In this document: positions 20,416 through 27,541 of the stretch, in pieces | How positions within the stretch are numbered: the first letter of the stretch is position 1 | How the letters are laid out: each line of letters starts with the position of its first letter | Virus record (IMG/VR): IMGVR_UViG_3300040960_000334 | Coordinates: 1 to 31,186 of that record | Strand: one strand, 5' to 3' | DNA: 31,186 nucleotides | DNA from: a virus | The notes under the pieces: model-generated | The model's database searches: none | What the model saw: only the letters and a program-made list of their open reading frames with translations | Told to the model about the DNA's origin: nothing | Program-made: the position numbers and the translations under genes

Positions 20416-21297
20416 CGCATTATAGAATTAATAATAGACGAAGAACAAGACAATGGTATTGATGCTATTTCTATTGTAGAGCATCCTGCTATTGAAGAAA
20501 ACTTTATCGCACTTAACCAAAAGAAGGAATACAAGTTCCAGGAAGTAGACAATGAGAAACGTATCTTAATGGGTGCGTTACTTGTGCCTAATAAGGCTAT
20601 TTACAGAAAAGACGATAAAGAGGACTATTATATTTACTTTACTAAAAAGACCATTAGAAAGGCTTCAGAATTATTCCTACAAAAAGGCAATCAACACAAT
20701 TCAACCTTTGAGCATTTATACAAAATCGATGGACTTACTTTAGTTGAAAGTTGGATAGTAGAAGATAAGGAAAAAGATAAGTCTGCTTTATACGGAATGG
20801 ATGTACCTGTTGGTACTTGGATGGGAAGTGTTAAGGTAGATAACGAAGAAGTATGGAACGACTATGTTAAGACCGGGGTAGTTAAAGGTTTTTCTATTGA
20901 AGGATTCTTTGCAGAGAAAGAAGAATTATCTAAAGAAATAGAAGCAGGTCTTCAGTTACTAGAGATAAAACAAGAACTTCTAAGATACGAACTACAAACT
21001 TATAGCGATTACCCTGTCGCAGCTAGAAACAACGCTAAGAGAGCGTTAAAATGGGTAGAGAAACACGGATGGGGAAGCTGTGGTGAGGCAACCGGGAAGA
21101 AAAGGGCATCGATGTTAGCTAGTGGAATGCCACTTAGTCGTGATACTATTGCGAGAATGGCAAGTTTTAAAAGACATCAGCAGCACAAAGATGTTCCTTA
21201 TTCAGAAGGATGTGGTGGTTTAATGTGGGATGCCTGGGGAGGAAGTGCAGGAATTAATTGGGCAATCAGTAAACTAAAACAAATAGACAATGAGTAA
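20413..21297 (+). CDS. XkdF-like prohead protease with fused C-terminal domain
   Basis: The 294-residue product begins MRIIELIIDEEQDNGIDAIS and continues with SIVEHPAIEENFIALN and ILMGALLVPNKAIYRKD, as in XkdF-like serine proteases (Peptidase_S78_2) that mature the prohead. GVVKGFSIEGFF near residue 158 and a conserved His-rich NQHNSTFEHLYK support the family. From about residue 198 a second domain follows: YPVAARNNAKRALKWVEKHG, then PLSRDTIARMASFKRHQQHK and a Gly/Trp-rich EGCGGLMWDAWGGSAGINWA. I have seen this module attached to phage head proteins; its role is unknown. Confidence 0.85.
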   Translation: MRIIELIIDEEQDNGIDAISIVEHPAIEENFIALNQKKEYKFQEVDNEKRILMGALLVPNKAIYRKDDKEDYYIYFTKKTIRKASELFLQKGNQHNSTFEHLYKIDGLTLVESWIVEDKEKDKSALYGMDVPVGTWMGSVKVDNEEVWNDYVKTGVVKGFSIEGFFAEKEELSKEIEAGLQLLEIKQELLRYELQTYSDYPVAARNNAKRALKWVEKHGWGSCGEATGKKRASMLASGMPLSRDTIARMASFKRHQQHKDVPYSEGCGGLMWDAWGGSAGINWAISKLKQIDNE

Positions 21298-21460
21298 AAG
21301 GGGATGCTATTGTAAAGACACTAATACTTATCACATAGATTGTTGTGATGGTAGTCTTTGGGCGCAGGGTATCGGTGTAGATAGAAAGAGTCAGTTTTAT
21401 TTAAGACAAGAAAGTAACGATTTAATCTTGCAAGAGAATAACAAAAAAATACTTCTATAA
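21290..21460 (+). CDS. Small Cys-rich protein (56 aa)
   Basis: The product begins MSKRGCYCKDTNTYHIDCCD, a compact set of Cys6, Cys8, Cys18, Cys19 and His15 that could bind zinc. The rest is polar and helical. It overlaps the protease gene by 8 bases and the next start by one (TAATG), so it is translated within the head-gene series. Function unknown. Confidence 0.7.
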   Translation: MSKRGCYCKDTNTYHIDCCDGSLWAQGIGVDRKSQFYLRQESNDLILQENNKKILL

Positions 21461-21900
21461 TGGATAAAAAAATATCACAATTAGGCGATGCTTCTGCTTT
21501 ACAAGGTGATGAGACATTTCCTATCGTACAATCAAGCACAACAAAGAAAGCCACATTACATCAAGTTAAAAACTACATTGTAGCACAGCATTTAACTGCT
21601 CAAGCCGATGTAGATGTAGATTTGGGAAGTTACACGACTGTCAGAATGTTTAAGTTTTCTTGGACTGGCGGTAATGGAACTGCGATTTATACTTTACCTG
21701 ATGCGACCACAAATACAAATAGATTGATTAGGTTTATTGCAGATAGTTCTTTTACAAGTTCGAAGCACGTTGACTTAACACCTATTGATGGGCAAAATTT
21801 AGATGGTAGTTCATCGGCTTATAGAATAAACAAGGACTACGAAGGCATCGCTATTTGGTCAGATGGTGTAGAGTGGTTTATAATTCAGAAGAAAGCCTAA
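21460..21900 (+). CDS. Probable head-fibre/decoration protein
   Basis: The 146-residue product begins MDKKISQLGDASALQGDETF and has the PIVQSSTTKKATLHQVKNYI stretch typical of short phage head-fibre/decoration and tail-fibre N-termini (GDExPIVxxxxTKKxT). The rest is beta-rich with Gly and Asn and ends with a WSDGVEWFIIQKKA strand. It lies between protease and scaffold genes, so a capsid surface role is likeliest. A terminator follows at 21902. Confidence 0.7.
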   Translation: MDKKISQLGDASALQGDETFPIVQSSTTKKATLHQVKNYIVAQHLTAQADVDVDLGSYTTVRMFKFSWTGGNGTAIYTLPDATTNTNRLIRFIADSSFTSSKHVDLTPIDGQNLDGSSSAYRINKDYEGIAIWSDGVEWFIIQKKA

Positions 21901-21901
21901 A

Positions 21902-21951
21902 AGGTGACACAAAAAGTAAATTATACATACATACCGTTTGTCACTTTTTTT
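21902..21951 (+). terminator. Rho-independent-like terminator before scaffold
   Basis: GTGACA (21904-21909) pairs with TGTCAC (21939-21944); a long 29-base loop is followed by seven T residues (21945-21951). AAA and TTT flanks can add pairs. The long loop makes it weaker than the others. Confidence 0.6.
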
Positions 21952-21975
21952 GAAAATGCAAAATAATTTAATCAA

Positions 21976-21986
21976 TCGTTTAATTA
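21976..21986 (+). promoter_or_regulatory. Degenerate late-unit motif before scaffold
   Basis: TCGTTTAATTA shares TCGTTT with the conserved TCGTTTTATA word. It lies 16 bases ahead of the scaffold start, directly after a terminator, the position where a new unit needs a promoter. One base is missing or changed, so it is only a candidate. Confidence 0.35.
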
Positions 21987-22001
21987 ATAAATAAGTTTTT
22001 T

Positions 22002-22652
22002 ATGAAACCAACTGAAATGTTAAAGCGAATCCAAACGCTTCTAAACACCAGGGTTGAACTTGAAGACCGAAAGTTAGATAATGGTACTGTTATTTTTGCG
22101 GATGAATTCGCAGAAGGGCAGCCAGTATTTATCGTTACTGAAGATGAGCGTATTCCTATGCCTGTCGGAGAGTATATGATGGAAGATGGTTCAATGCTTG
22201 TAGTAGAAGAAGAAGGAATAATCGCATCAATCAACGCTGCTGAAGAAGTAGTAGAAGATGAAGTCGAAGAAGTTGAGCAAGAAGTAGTAGAAGAAGAAAT
22301 GAGTGAAGTTAAAGAACCTAAGAAAGTGGTAGAAAGTACTGTTATTGAAACACACTTTTCTGAGGAACAAAAATCTGAACTTGTTGAAGCTATTCTTTCT
22401 AGTGTAAATCCTTTAATCGAGGAACTACAAAACAAAGTGACTGAATTAGAAGCTAAACTTTCTCAGGAAGTAGAGGTAGTAGAAGAAAAAGTAGAAGAAA
22501 ATCTTTCTGCTGAAGTAAAAGAAGAAAAACTTTCAAAAACCTTCAAGCATAGTCCTGAAGTAAAAGGTGAAAAAGTAACACCAAGATTTAATAACGCTCG
22601 TGCTGCTAATACAACTTTGCAGAGAGTATTTCAACGTATTTCAAACAAATAA
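22002..22652 (+). CDS. Capsid scaffolding protein
   Basis: The 216-residue product has an N-terminal beta-rich part (NGTVIFADEFAEGQPVFIVT), a very acidic low-complexity middle (EEVVEDEVEEVEQEVVEEEM), a coiled-coil segment (about 125-170) and a basic C-terminus with Arg/Asn (TPRFNNARAANTTLQRVFQR). Acidic, helical, basic-ended proteins immediately before the capsid gene are typical scaffolds, where the basic end binds coat protein. The assignment is from composition and position; no scaffold signature is formally present. Confidence 0.75.
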   Translation: MKPTEMLKRIQTLLNTRVELEDRKLDNGTVIFADEFAEGQPVFIVTEDERIPMPVGEYMMEDGSMLVVEEEGIIASINAAEEVVEDEVEEVEQEVVEEEMSEVKEPKKVVESTVIETHFSEEQKSELVEAILSSVNPLIEELQNKVTELEAKLSQEVEVVEEKVEENLSAEVKEEKLSKTFKHSPEVKGEKVTPRFNNARAANTTLQRVFQRISNK

Positions 22653-22671
22653 CAAATAAAAACCAATTAAA

Positions 22672-23652
22672 ATGAGTAATAAAGTAAATTTACGAGACAT
22701 TACACCAGGTGGTTCAGGTACTTCTGTTGCTAGTCCTATCACCACTACCTATGAAGGTGCTTTTGCAGGTGAGTATATCGCAGCAGCTATTCTTTCCGGG
22801 AATACACTTGCTAACGATGTAATCACTATTAAACCGAATGTTAAATACAAGCAAGTAGTTAAGAAACTTGACTGGGGTAGCCTTGTAGCAGATGCTACTT
22901 GTGACTTTTCTTCTTCTTCAGATGCGATTACTTTAAGTGAGCGTGTTCTTACTGTTGAGGAATTCCAAGTAAACCTACAAATGTGTAAAGCAGATTACTA
23001 TTCTGACTATATCGGTTCAGAAATGGCTATGAGTGCTTACGCTGACCTTCCTGCTTCTTTTGCTGATTTCTTAATCGCTCAAGTTGCTGCTAAAGTTGCT
23101 GAAGCTGTTGAAGTTTCACTTTGGCGTGGGGCTACTGCCACAGCAGGTCAATTTGATGGTTTCACTACTATCTTAGAAGCAGGTACTACTAACGATGTAA
23201 CTGCTACTACTGTAACTGCTGCTAACGTAATTGACGAATTAGGAAAAATCGTTGACGCTATTCCTTCTTCTGTTTACGGAAAAGATGACCTTTACATTTA
23301 TGCATCACAGAATATCGCCAGAGCATACGTTCGCGCTCTCGGCGGTTTTGGTTCTATCGCTTCTAACGCAGGTGCTAACGGGGTTGACAACAAAGGTACA
23401 CTTTGGTATGGTATGGGTAACCTTGCTTTCGATGGTGTTAAAATCTTTGTTGCTAACGGATTGGCTGACAACACAGCAGTAGCTGCTCAGAAATCTAACT
23501 TGTTCTTCGGAACTGGACTTTTAGAAGACCACAACGAAGTACGTTTGATTGATACTTCTGAAACTTTGGGTGACCAAAACGTAAGAATGATTTTACGTTA
23601 CACAGCAGGTGCGCAAGTAGGAGTTACACAAGATTGTGTACTTTACAACTAA
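22672..23652 (+). CDS. Major capsid protein
   Basis: The 326-residue product has an HK97-like layout: a short N-terminal arm (MSNKVNLRDITPGGSGTSVA), a long helix-rich middle (DYIGSEMAMSAYADLPASFA, then LIAQVAAKVAEAVEVSLWRG), a central strand region and a C-terminal domain (FFGTGLLEDHNEVRLIDTSE). It also has a Gly/Ala-rich region with the DDLYIYASQNIARAYVRAL stretch common in this group. Codons are the most GC-rich and most regular in the window, as expected for high expression. It lies between scaffold and tail-tube genes, and a strong terminator follows. Confidence 0.9.
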   Translation: MSNKVNLRDITPGGSGTSVASPITTTYEGAFAGEYIAAAILSGNTLANDVITIKPNVKYKQVVKKLDWGSLVADATCDFSSSSDAITLSERVLTVEEFQVNLQMCKADYYSDYIGSEMAMSAYADLPASFADFLIAQVAAKVAEAVEVSLWRGATATAGQFDGFTTILEAGTTNDVTATTVTAANVIDELGKIVDAIPSSVYGKDDLYIYASQNIARAYVRALGGFGSIASNAGANGVDNKGTLWYGMGNLAFDGVKIFVANGLADNTAVAAQKSNLFFGTGLLEDHNEVRLIDTSETLGDQNVRMILRYTAGAQVGVTQDCVLYN

Positions 23653-23676
23653 TATTTAACTATTAATCATAGAAAG

Positions 23677-23704
23677 GGGTGGGCGCAACTGCCCACCCTT
23701 TTTT
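23677..23704 (+). terminator. Strong rho-independent terminator after capsid gene
   Basis: GGGTGGGC (23677-23684) pairs perfectly with GCCCACCC (23691-23698) across the loop GCAACT, followed by six T residues. It may set the high capsid level apart from the genes that follow, which then need partial read-through. Confidence 0.92.
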
Positions 23705-23723
23705 ATTTAAAACATAAAACAAA

Positions 23724-24245
23724 ATGGCGTGTACTTTAACAACCGGGCGTGAATTACCTTGTAAGGATTCAGTAGGTGGTATTAAAGCGGTTTATTTGGC
23801 TGACTATGGCACTTTAGGTGCTTTGACAGTAACTTCAGGAGAAGTGACAGCAATCGCAGGAACACCAGACCTATTTCAATTCGATGTAAAAGGAAATTCA
23901 AGTCTTGAACAAGCGATTACAAGTAGCCGTGAGAACGGAACTACTTTTTATGAGCAAACCTTAAACCTTACTCTTACTAAATTAGACCTAGAAACACAAC
24001 AAGAAATCGTAACTATTGCCAAAGCAAGACCACACGTTTTTGTAGAGGATTACAATGGAAACTATTTCCTAGTAGGTGCTGTTCACGGTGCTGATATTTC
24101 AGGGGGTACTATCGTTACAGGTGCTGCAATGGGTGACTTAAGCGGATTCACTTTAGTGTTTTCTGCTCAAGAAACACTTCCTGCGTACTTTGTAGATGCT
24201 GCCGTAGTAACTGGCAACGTAGAACCTACACAGATTCAACCGTAA
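23724..24245 (+). CDS. Probable major tail tube protein
   Basis: The 173-residue product starts MACTLTTGRELPCKDSVGGI and has a regular beta pattern (KAVYLADYGTLGALTVTSGE and TFYEQTLNLTLTKLDLETQQ), ending with a short extension. The size, the all-beta fold and the high-expression-like codon usage fit a tail tube subunit, and I recall similar proteins next to capsid genes in Bacteroidetes phages. It could also be a capsid decoration protein. A terminator follows. Confidence 0.65.
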   Translation: MACTLTTGRELPCKDSVGGIKAVYLADYGTLGALTVTSGEVTAIAGTPDLFQFDVKGNSSLEQAITSSRENGTTFYEQTLNLTLTKLDLETQQEIVTIAKARPHVFVEDYNGNYFLVGAVHGADISGGTIVTGAAMGDLSGFTLVFSAQETLPAYFVDAAVVTGNVEPTQIQP

Positions 24246-24274
24246 TTAGATTAAAAACAATCTAACAAAATTAA

Positions 24275-24302
24275 GCCATCTTTTATAGGTGGCTTTTTTT
24301 TT
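24275..24302 (+). terminator. Rho-independent terminator after tail tube gene
   Basis: GCCATC (24275-24280) pairs with GGTGGC (24288-24293), including one G-T pair, around the loop TTTTATA, followed by nine T residues. Twenty bases later comes motif copy 4, so a new unit starts directly after this terminator. Confidence 0.88.
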
Positions 24303-24322
24303 AGGCAAAATTCAAAATTAAG

Positions 24323-24338
24323 TCGTTTTATAAGTATG
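24323..24338 (+). promoter_or_regulatory. Late-unit motif TCGTTTTATA, copy 4 (before portal unit)
   Basis: TCGTTTTATAAGTATG, with ATG the start codon of the 110-residue gene. The first 15 bases equal copy 1. It follows the terminator at 24275-24302 and the A-rich stretch CAAAATTCAAAATTA. Terminator followed by motif is the best local argument for a promoter role. Confidence 0.65.
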
Positions 24339-24668
24339 AAGATTTTAACGACAAGTACTTCAGCGCAAACGCTTAAAATTATACCTAGAGAATATCAATC
24401 TAATATAGATGTTATTTTAAGGCACAGTAGTACAAATGAATCAACGACTTATTCGGTTGCTACTTCTACGAGTGGTGATTATATGACTTTTGACTTAACT
24501 TTGTCGTTAGTAGAGAATAGATTTTACGATATGACTTGTAAGTTTGGTAGTAATGTGATTTACAAGGATAAGATTTTCTGTACTGACCAGGTAATAGCGG
24601 ACTACACAGTAAATAAAAATCAATATACTACCGAAAACACATACGATAACGATTACATCATATTATGA
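24336..24668 (+). CDS. Structural-region protein (110 aa) upstream of portal
   Basis: The product is all beta (MKILTTSTSAQTLKIIPREY), with FYDMTCKFGSNVIYKDKIFC and a short acidic/Tyr-rich end (TENTYDNDYIIL). I recall similar short proteins next to portals and capsids in flavobacterial phages, with no assigned role. It starts on the ATG contained in motif copy 4 and overlaps the portal by 4 bases (ATGA). Confidence 0.65.
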   Translation: MKILTTSTSAQTLKIIPREYQSNIDVILRHSSTNESTTYSVATSTSGDYMTFDLTLSLVENRFYDMTCKFGSNVIYKDKIFCTDQVIADYTVNKNQYTTENTYDNDYIIL

Positions 24669-26437
24669 GTATAAAAATAGTTGAATTAGCATCTTATACT
24701 GCCCCAAAAATCACAGAGAATAAGAAGGATGAGTGGGTTAATTATGGCGCAGATAATAACTATTATCAGCATCTTATAGACCTTTACAATTCTTCACCTA
24801 CAAATAACGCTGCTATTAACGGAATCAGTCAAATGATATTTGGTAGAGGGTTAGATGCTACGGATTCATCGCAGAAGTTGGAAGAATACGCAATGATGAA
24901 GTCTTTGTTTACTGATGACTGCGTTAGAAAACTATCTTACGACTTAAAATTAATGGGGCAATGTGCTATGCAAGTAGTTTACGACAAGCCACATAAAAGA
25001 ATTATAGAAGTTGCACACTTTCCAATAGAAACTTTAAGAACCGGGAAAGCAAACGAAGAAGGCGAAATAGATTCTTATTACTATTCTTCGGATTGGTCAA
25101 GTAAGAAACCTTCTGAAAAACCTATTCGTTTTAGTGCTTTTGGTACTTCTAAAGATGAAATAGAAATTCTTTGCGTTAAACCTTATCGTGCAGGGTATTA
25201 TTATTATTCACCTGTGGATTACCAGGGTGGACTTCAGTATGCTGAGCTAGAAGAAGAAATATCTAACTATCACCTAAGCAATATCAAAAATGGTCTTGCC
25301 CCTTCTATGCTTATTAATTTCTCGAATGGTGTTCCTGATGAAGAAACACAAGAAATGATAGAAAGAAAGATTAAGCAGAAGTTTAGCGGAACAAGTAACG
25401 CAGGTAAGTTTATACTTTCATTTAACGATAACGTAGATTCTCAAGCTAGTATAGAAACTGTTCAGCTATCGGATGCACATAATCAGTATCAGTTTTTATC
25501 TGACGAATCAATGCGCAAGATAATGGTAGCGCATCGGATTATTTCACCAATGTTATTAGGCATTAAAGATAACACAGGACTTGGAAATAACGCTGATGAG
25601 TTAAAGACTGCTTCTATCTTATTCGATAACACAGTTATTAGACCATTTCAGGAACTTTTACTATCTGCTTTCGATAAAGTACTAGCTTTTAATAATGCTT
25701 CATTAAATCTATATTTTAAGACCTTACAACCACTTGAATTTGTAGACTTGGAAAATGCTTTAACAAAAGAACAAGTAGAAGAAGAAACAGGTCAAAAGTT
25801 AAGTAGTGATGAAGATATACCTGAAGACTTACAAGCATTTTTAGATTTAGGGGAAACGGAAGAAGATTTAGGTGATTGGGAACTTACGGATTCTCGATAT
25901 GTAGACTACGAAACAGAAGAAGCTTTAGATGCTGAAATACAAAAACTAAATGAAGGTAAAACATCGCTTTTATCTAAGTTATGGAACTTTGTAAGTAGTG
26001 GTAGTGCAAGACCAAACAGAAAAAGTGAACAAGACAAAGAAATAGAAGGCGTAAAATACAAGGTTCGTTATAGATACGATAGAGGAAAACCATCTGAATC
26101 CGGGAAAGAAAGAAGATTCTGCACGGTAATGACTAGAGCAAATAAATTGTATCGTAAAGAAGATATTATATCAATGGAAAACAAAGCTGTGAATCCGGGA
26201 TGGGGTGTAGGTGGTGCAGATACTTATTCTATTTGGTTATATAAAGGCGGTGGTAATTGTCACCATAGATGGCGTAGAGAAACTTATAGATACGTTGGTG
26301 AAGGAATTGGTAGTATTGGTGCTTCGGAACAAATAACTACGGCACAAGGCGAGAGTGAAGGTTATAGAGTTAGAAATCCTAGAGAAGTTTCTATGATGCC
26401 TACTGATATGCCAGGTGAAGGATTTGTAAACAAATAA
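24665..26437 (+). CDS. Portal protein with C-terminal extension
   Basis: The 590-residue product forms the DNA-entry ring in the capsid. The first 380 residues read as a portal: NEWVNYGADNNY-like start (EWVNYGADNNYYQHLIDLY), LSYDLKLMGQCAMQVVYD, long helices and RIISPMLLGIKDNTGLGNNA followed by LKTASILFDNTVIRPFQELL. An acidic linker (390-420) leads to an additional domain from about 463 to 590 (VKYKVRYRYDRGKPSESGKE, RFCTVMTRANKLYRKEDI, then CHHRWRRETYRYVGEG). This module resembles C-terminal domains attached to other phage head proteins. The usual position next to TerL is lost here. Confidence 0.85.
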   Translation: MSIKIVELASYTAPKITENKKDEWVNYGADNNYYQHLIDLYNSSPTNNAAINGISQMIFGRGLDATDSSQKLEEYAMMKSLFTDDCVRKLSYDLKLMGQCAMQVVYDKPHKRIIEVAHFPIETLRTGKANEEGEIDSYYYSSDWSSKKPSEKPIRFSAFGTSKDEIEILCVKPYRAGYYYYSPVDYQGGLQYAELEEEISNYHLSNIKNGLAPSMLINFSNGVPDEETQEMIERKIKQKFSGTSNAGKFILSFNDNVDSQASIETVQLSDAHNQYQFLSDESMRKIMVAHRIISPMLLGIKDNTGLGNNADELKTASILFDNTVIRPFQELLLSAFDKVLAFNNASLNLYFKTLQPLEFVDLENALTKEQVEEETGQKLSSDEDIPEDLQAFLDLGETEEDLGDWELTDSRYVDYETEEALDAEIQKLNEGKTSLLSKLWNFVSSGSARPNRKSEQDKEIEGVKYKVRYRYDRGKPSESGKERRFCTVMTRANKLYRKEDIISMENKAVNPGWGVGGADTYSIWLYKGGGNCHHRWRRETYRYVGEGIGSIGASEQITTAQGESEGYRVRNPREVSMMPTDMPGEGFVNK

Positions 26438-26440
26438 GAT

Positions 26441-26941
26441 ATGGCTACTGCGTTATTTATAAAAAGAGAAGATTTAGTAAGAAATAGCATTTTAGATGGG
26501 AATGTAGATACTGATAAGTTTATTCAGTTTATCAAAATTGCCCAACAGATGCACATTCAAAACTATTTAGGTACTGACCTTTACAATAAGATTAGTGATG
26601 ATATTATAGCAGGAACTTTGTCAGGTGATTATTTAACCCTGGTAAACGATTACATTCAGCCTATGCTTATTCATTTTGCTATGGTAGACTATTTACCGTT
26701 TGCAAGTTACGAATTACGAAACGGAGGGTTATTTAGACATAGAAGTGAAAACGCAGATAATCCTACAAAAGAAGAAGTAGACTTTCTTACACAAAAGCAC
26801 AGAAACTTTGCTGACTTCTATACTAGAAGGTTTATAGATTATATGATGTACAACAATAATTTATTCCCGGAGTATAACACAAATTCTAACGAAGATATGA
26901 ATCCGGATAAAGACGCAAACTTTGTAGGATGGGTGTTGTAA
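26441..26941 (+). CDS. Head-tail connector (DUF6712-like)
   Basis: The 166-residue product is helical: LFIKREDLVRNSILDGNVDT, then KFIQFIKIAQQMHIQNYLGT, DLYNKISDDI and QPMLIHFAMVDYLPFASYEL. The order (short start, helix pair with QxYLGxxLY, WxxL helix, final helix ending near FVGW) is that of head-tail adaptor proteins in Bacteroidetes phages (DUF6712). It follows the portal by 3 bases and probably forms the first ring under it. Confidence 0.75.
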   Translation: MATALFIKREDLVRNSILDGNVDTDKFIQFIKIAQQMHIQNYLGTDLYNKISDDIIAGTLSGDYLTLVNDYIQPMLIHFAMVDYLPFASYELRNGGLFRHRSENADNPTKEEVDFLTQKHRNFADFYTRRFIDYMMYNNNLFPEYNTNSNEDMNPDKDANFVGWVL

Positions 26942-27006
26942 AATATAAAGTTAAACCAATCAACTTAAAAAAGTTGGCTGAATACTTAAAGAAGAAGAAA
27001 AAATGA
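26929..27006 (+). CDS. Tiny basic protein (25 aa)
   Basis: The product MGVVKYKVKPINLKKLAEYL ends with five Lys residues. It overlaps the connector by 13 bases and the next start by 4. Such short lysine-tailed ORFs appear between connector and membrane genes in related phages (recollection). It may be a real peptide or the remnant of a leader. Confidence is limited by its length. Confidence 0.5.
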   Translation: MGVVKYKVKPINLKKLAEYLKKKKK

Positions 27007-27158
27007 ATCTAACTGATTTAAAAATATACGCACTTAACGCATCTGTATTAGCAATTAACTTCACTAACATAGAATTAGGGTTAAAGATTATTTTAACTAT
27101 TGTAGCGATTGGCTATACTGCGCATAAGTGGTACTTAATGGTAAATAAGAATGACTGA
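27003..27158 (+). CDS. Small two-span membrane protein (51 aa)
   Basis: The product begins MNLTDLKIYALNASVLAINF and has hydrophobic stretches at about 9-22 and 25-40 (LGLKIILTIVAIGYTAH), giving one or two membrane passes. Short membrane proteins of this shape sit at this place in other Bacteroidetes phages, to my recollection, and are sometimes called holin-like. The start overlaps the previous stop by 4 bases. Confidence 0.65.
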   Translation: MNLTDLKIYALNASVLAINFTNIELGLKIILTIVAIGYTAHKWYLMVNKND

Positions 27159-27237
27159 ATACTCTAGTAACACTTGTGCTAACAACACTTGGGGTGTAGA
27201 GGTAATAATCACATTTAAAGAAAATAAAAATGATTGA
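27151..27237 (+). CDS. Tiny hypothetical protein (28 aa)
   Basis: The product begins MTEYSSNTCANNTWGVEVII, a polar stretch followed by a short strand. It overlaps both neighbours by 8 bases, which fits the local packing. There is little else to support it, and it may be non-coding sequence that is open by chance. Confidence 0.45.
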   Translation: MTEYSSNTCANNTWGVEVIITFKENKND

Positions 27238-27541
27238 CGAAAAAGGATATGGTGCTATCTATGGTTCTACTTGGTGGGGGACTGATAGTGGTCTGTTAAA
27301 TTCTATTTATTGGGGTGATATTTACTGGTACATTCAAGCGGTTGCAGCGTTAAAGGATAGGGCTTATGAAGATGGAGGATATACAGAAGGTTTTGAGTGT
27401 GCAGTAACTGATTTAAGGGTGTTTCCTGAAGCAGATTTAGGCAGACAATTATTTGATGCTTACGATGCAAGGTGTGAGGCGGCAAGTGGAGATACAGAGG
27501 CAAGAGTTTGTACCATTAACGAATTAAACGATTTATTATGA
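27230..27541 (+). CDS. Hypothetical protein before the fibres (103 aa)
   Basis: The product begins MIDEKGYGAIYGSTWWGTDS and continues with aromatic-rich segments (LLNSIYWGDIYWYIQAVAAL) and a Cys pair in the second half (FECAVTDLRVFPEADLGRQL). It has no known motif and no membrane segment. Its stop overlaps the fibre start as ATGA, so it is probably a fibre-associated or tail-tip protein. Confidence 0.6.
   Translation: MIDEKGYGAIYGSTWWGTDSGLLNSIYWGDIYWYIQAVAALKDRAYEDGGYTEGFECAVTDLRVFPEADLGRQLFDAYDARCEAASGDTEARVCTINELNDLL

Noticed and set aside
21980-22435. Long minus-strand frame (151 codons, Ser-rich)
   Set aside because: It is the mirror of the acidic, low-complexity scaffold gene (Glu/Val codons read as Ser/Thr/Leu).
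23252-23482. Frame inside the capsid gene
   Set aside because: Shadow of the capsid frame; no start context or motif.
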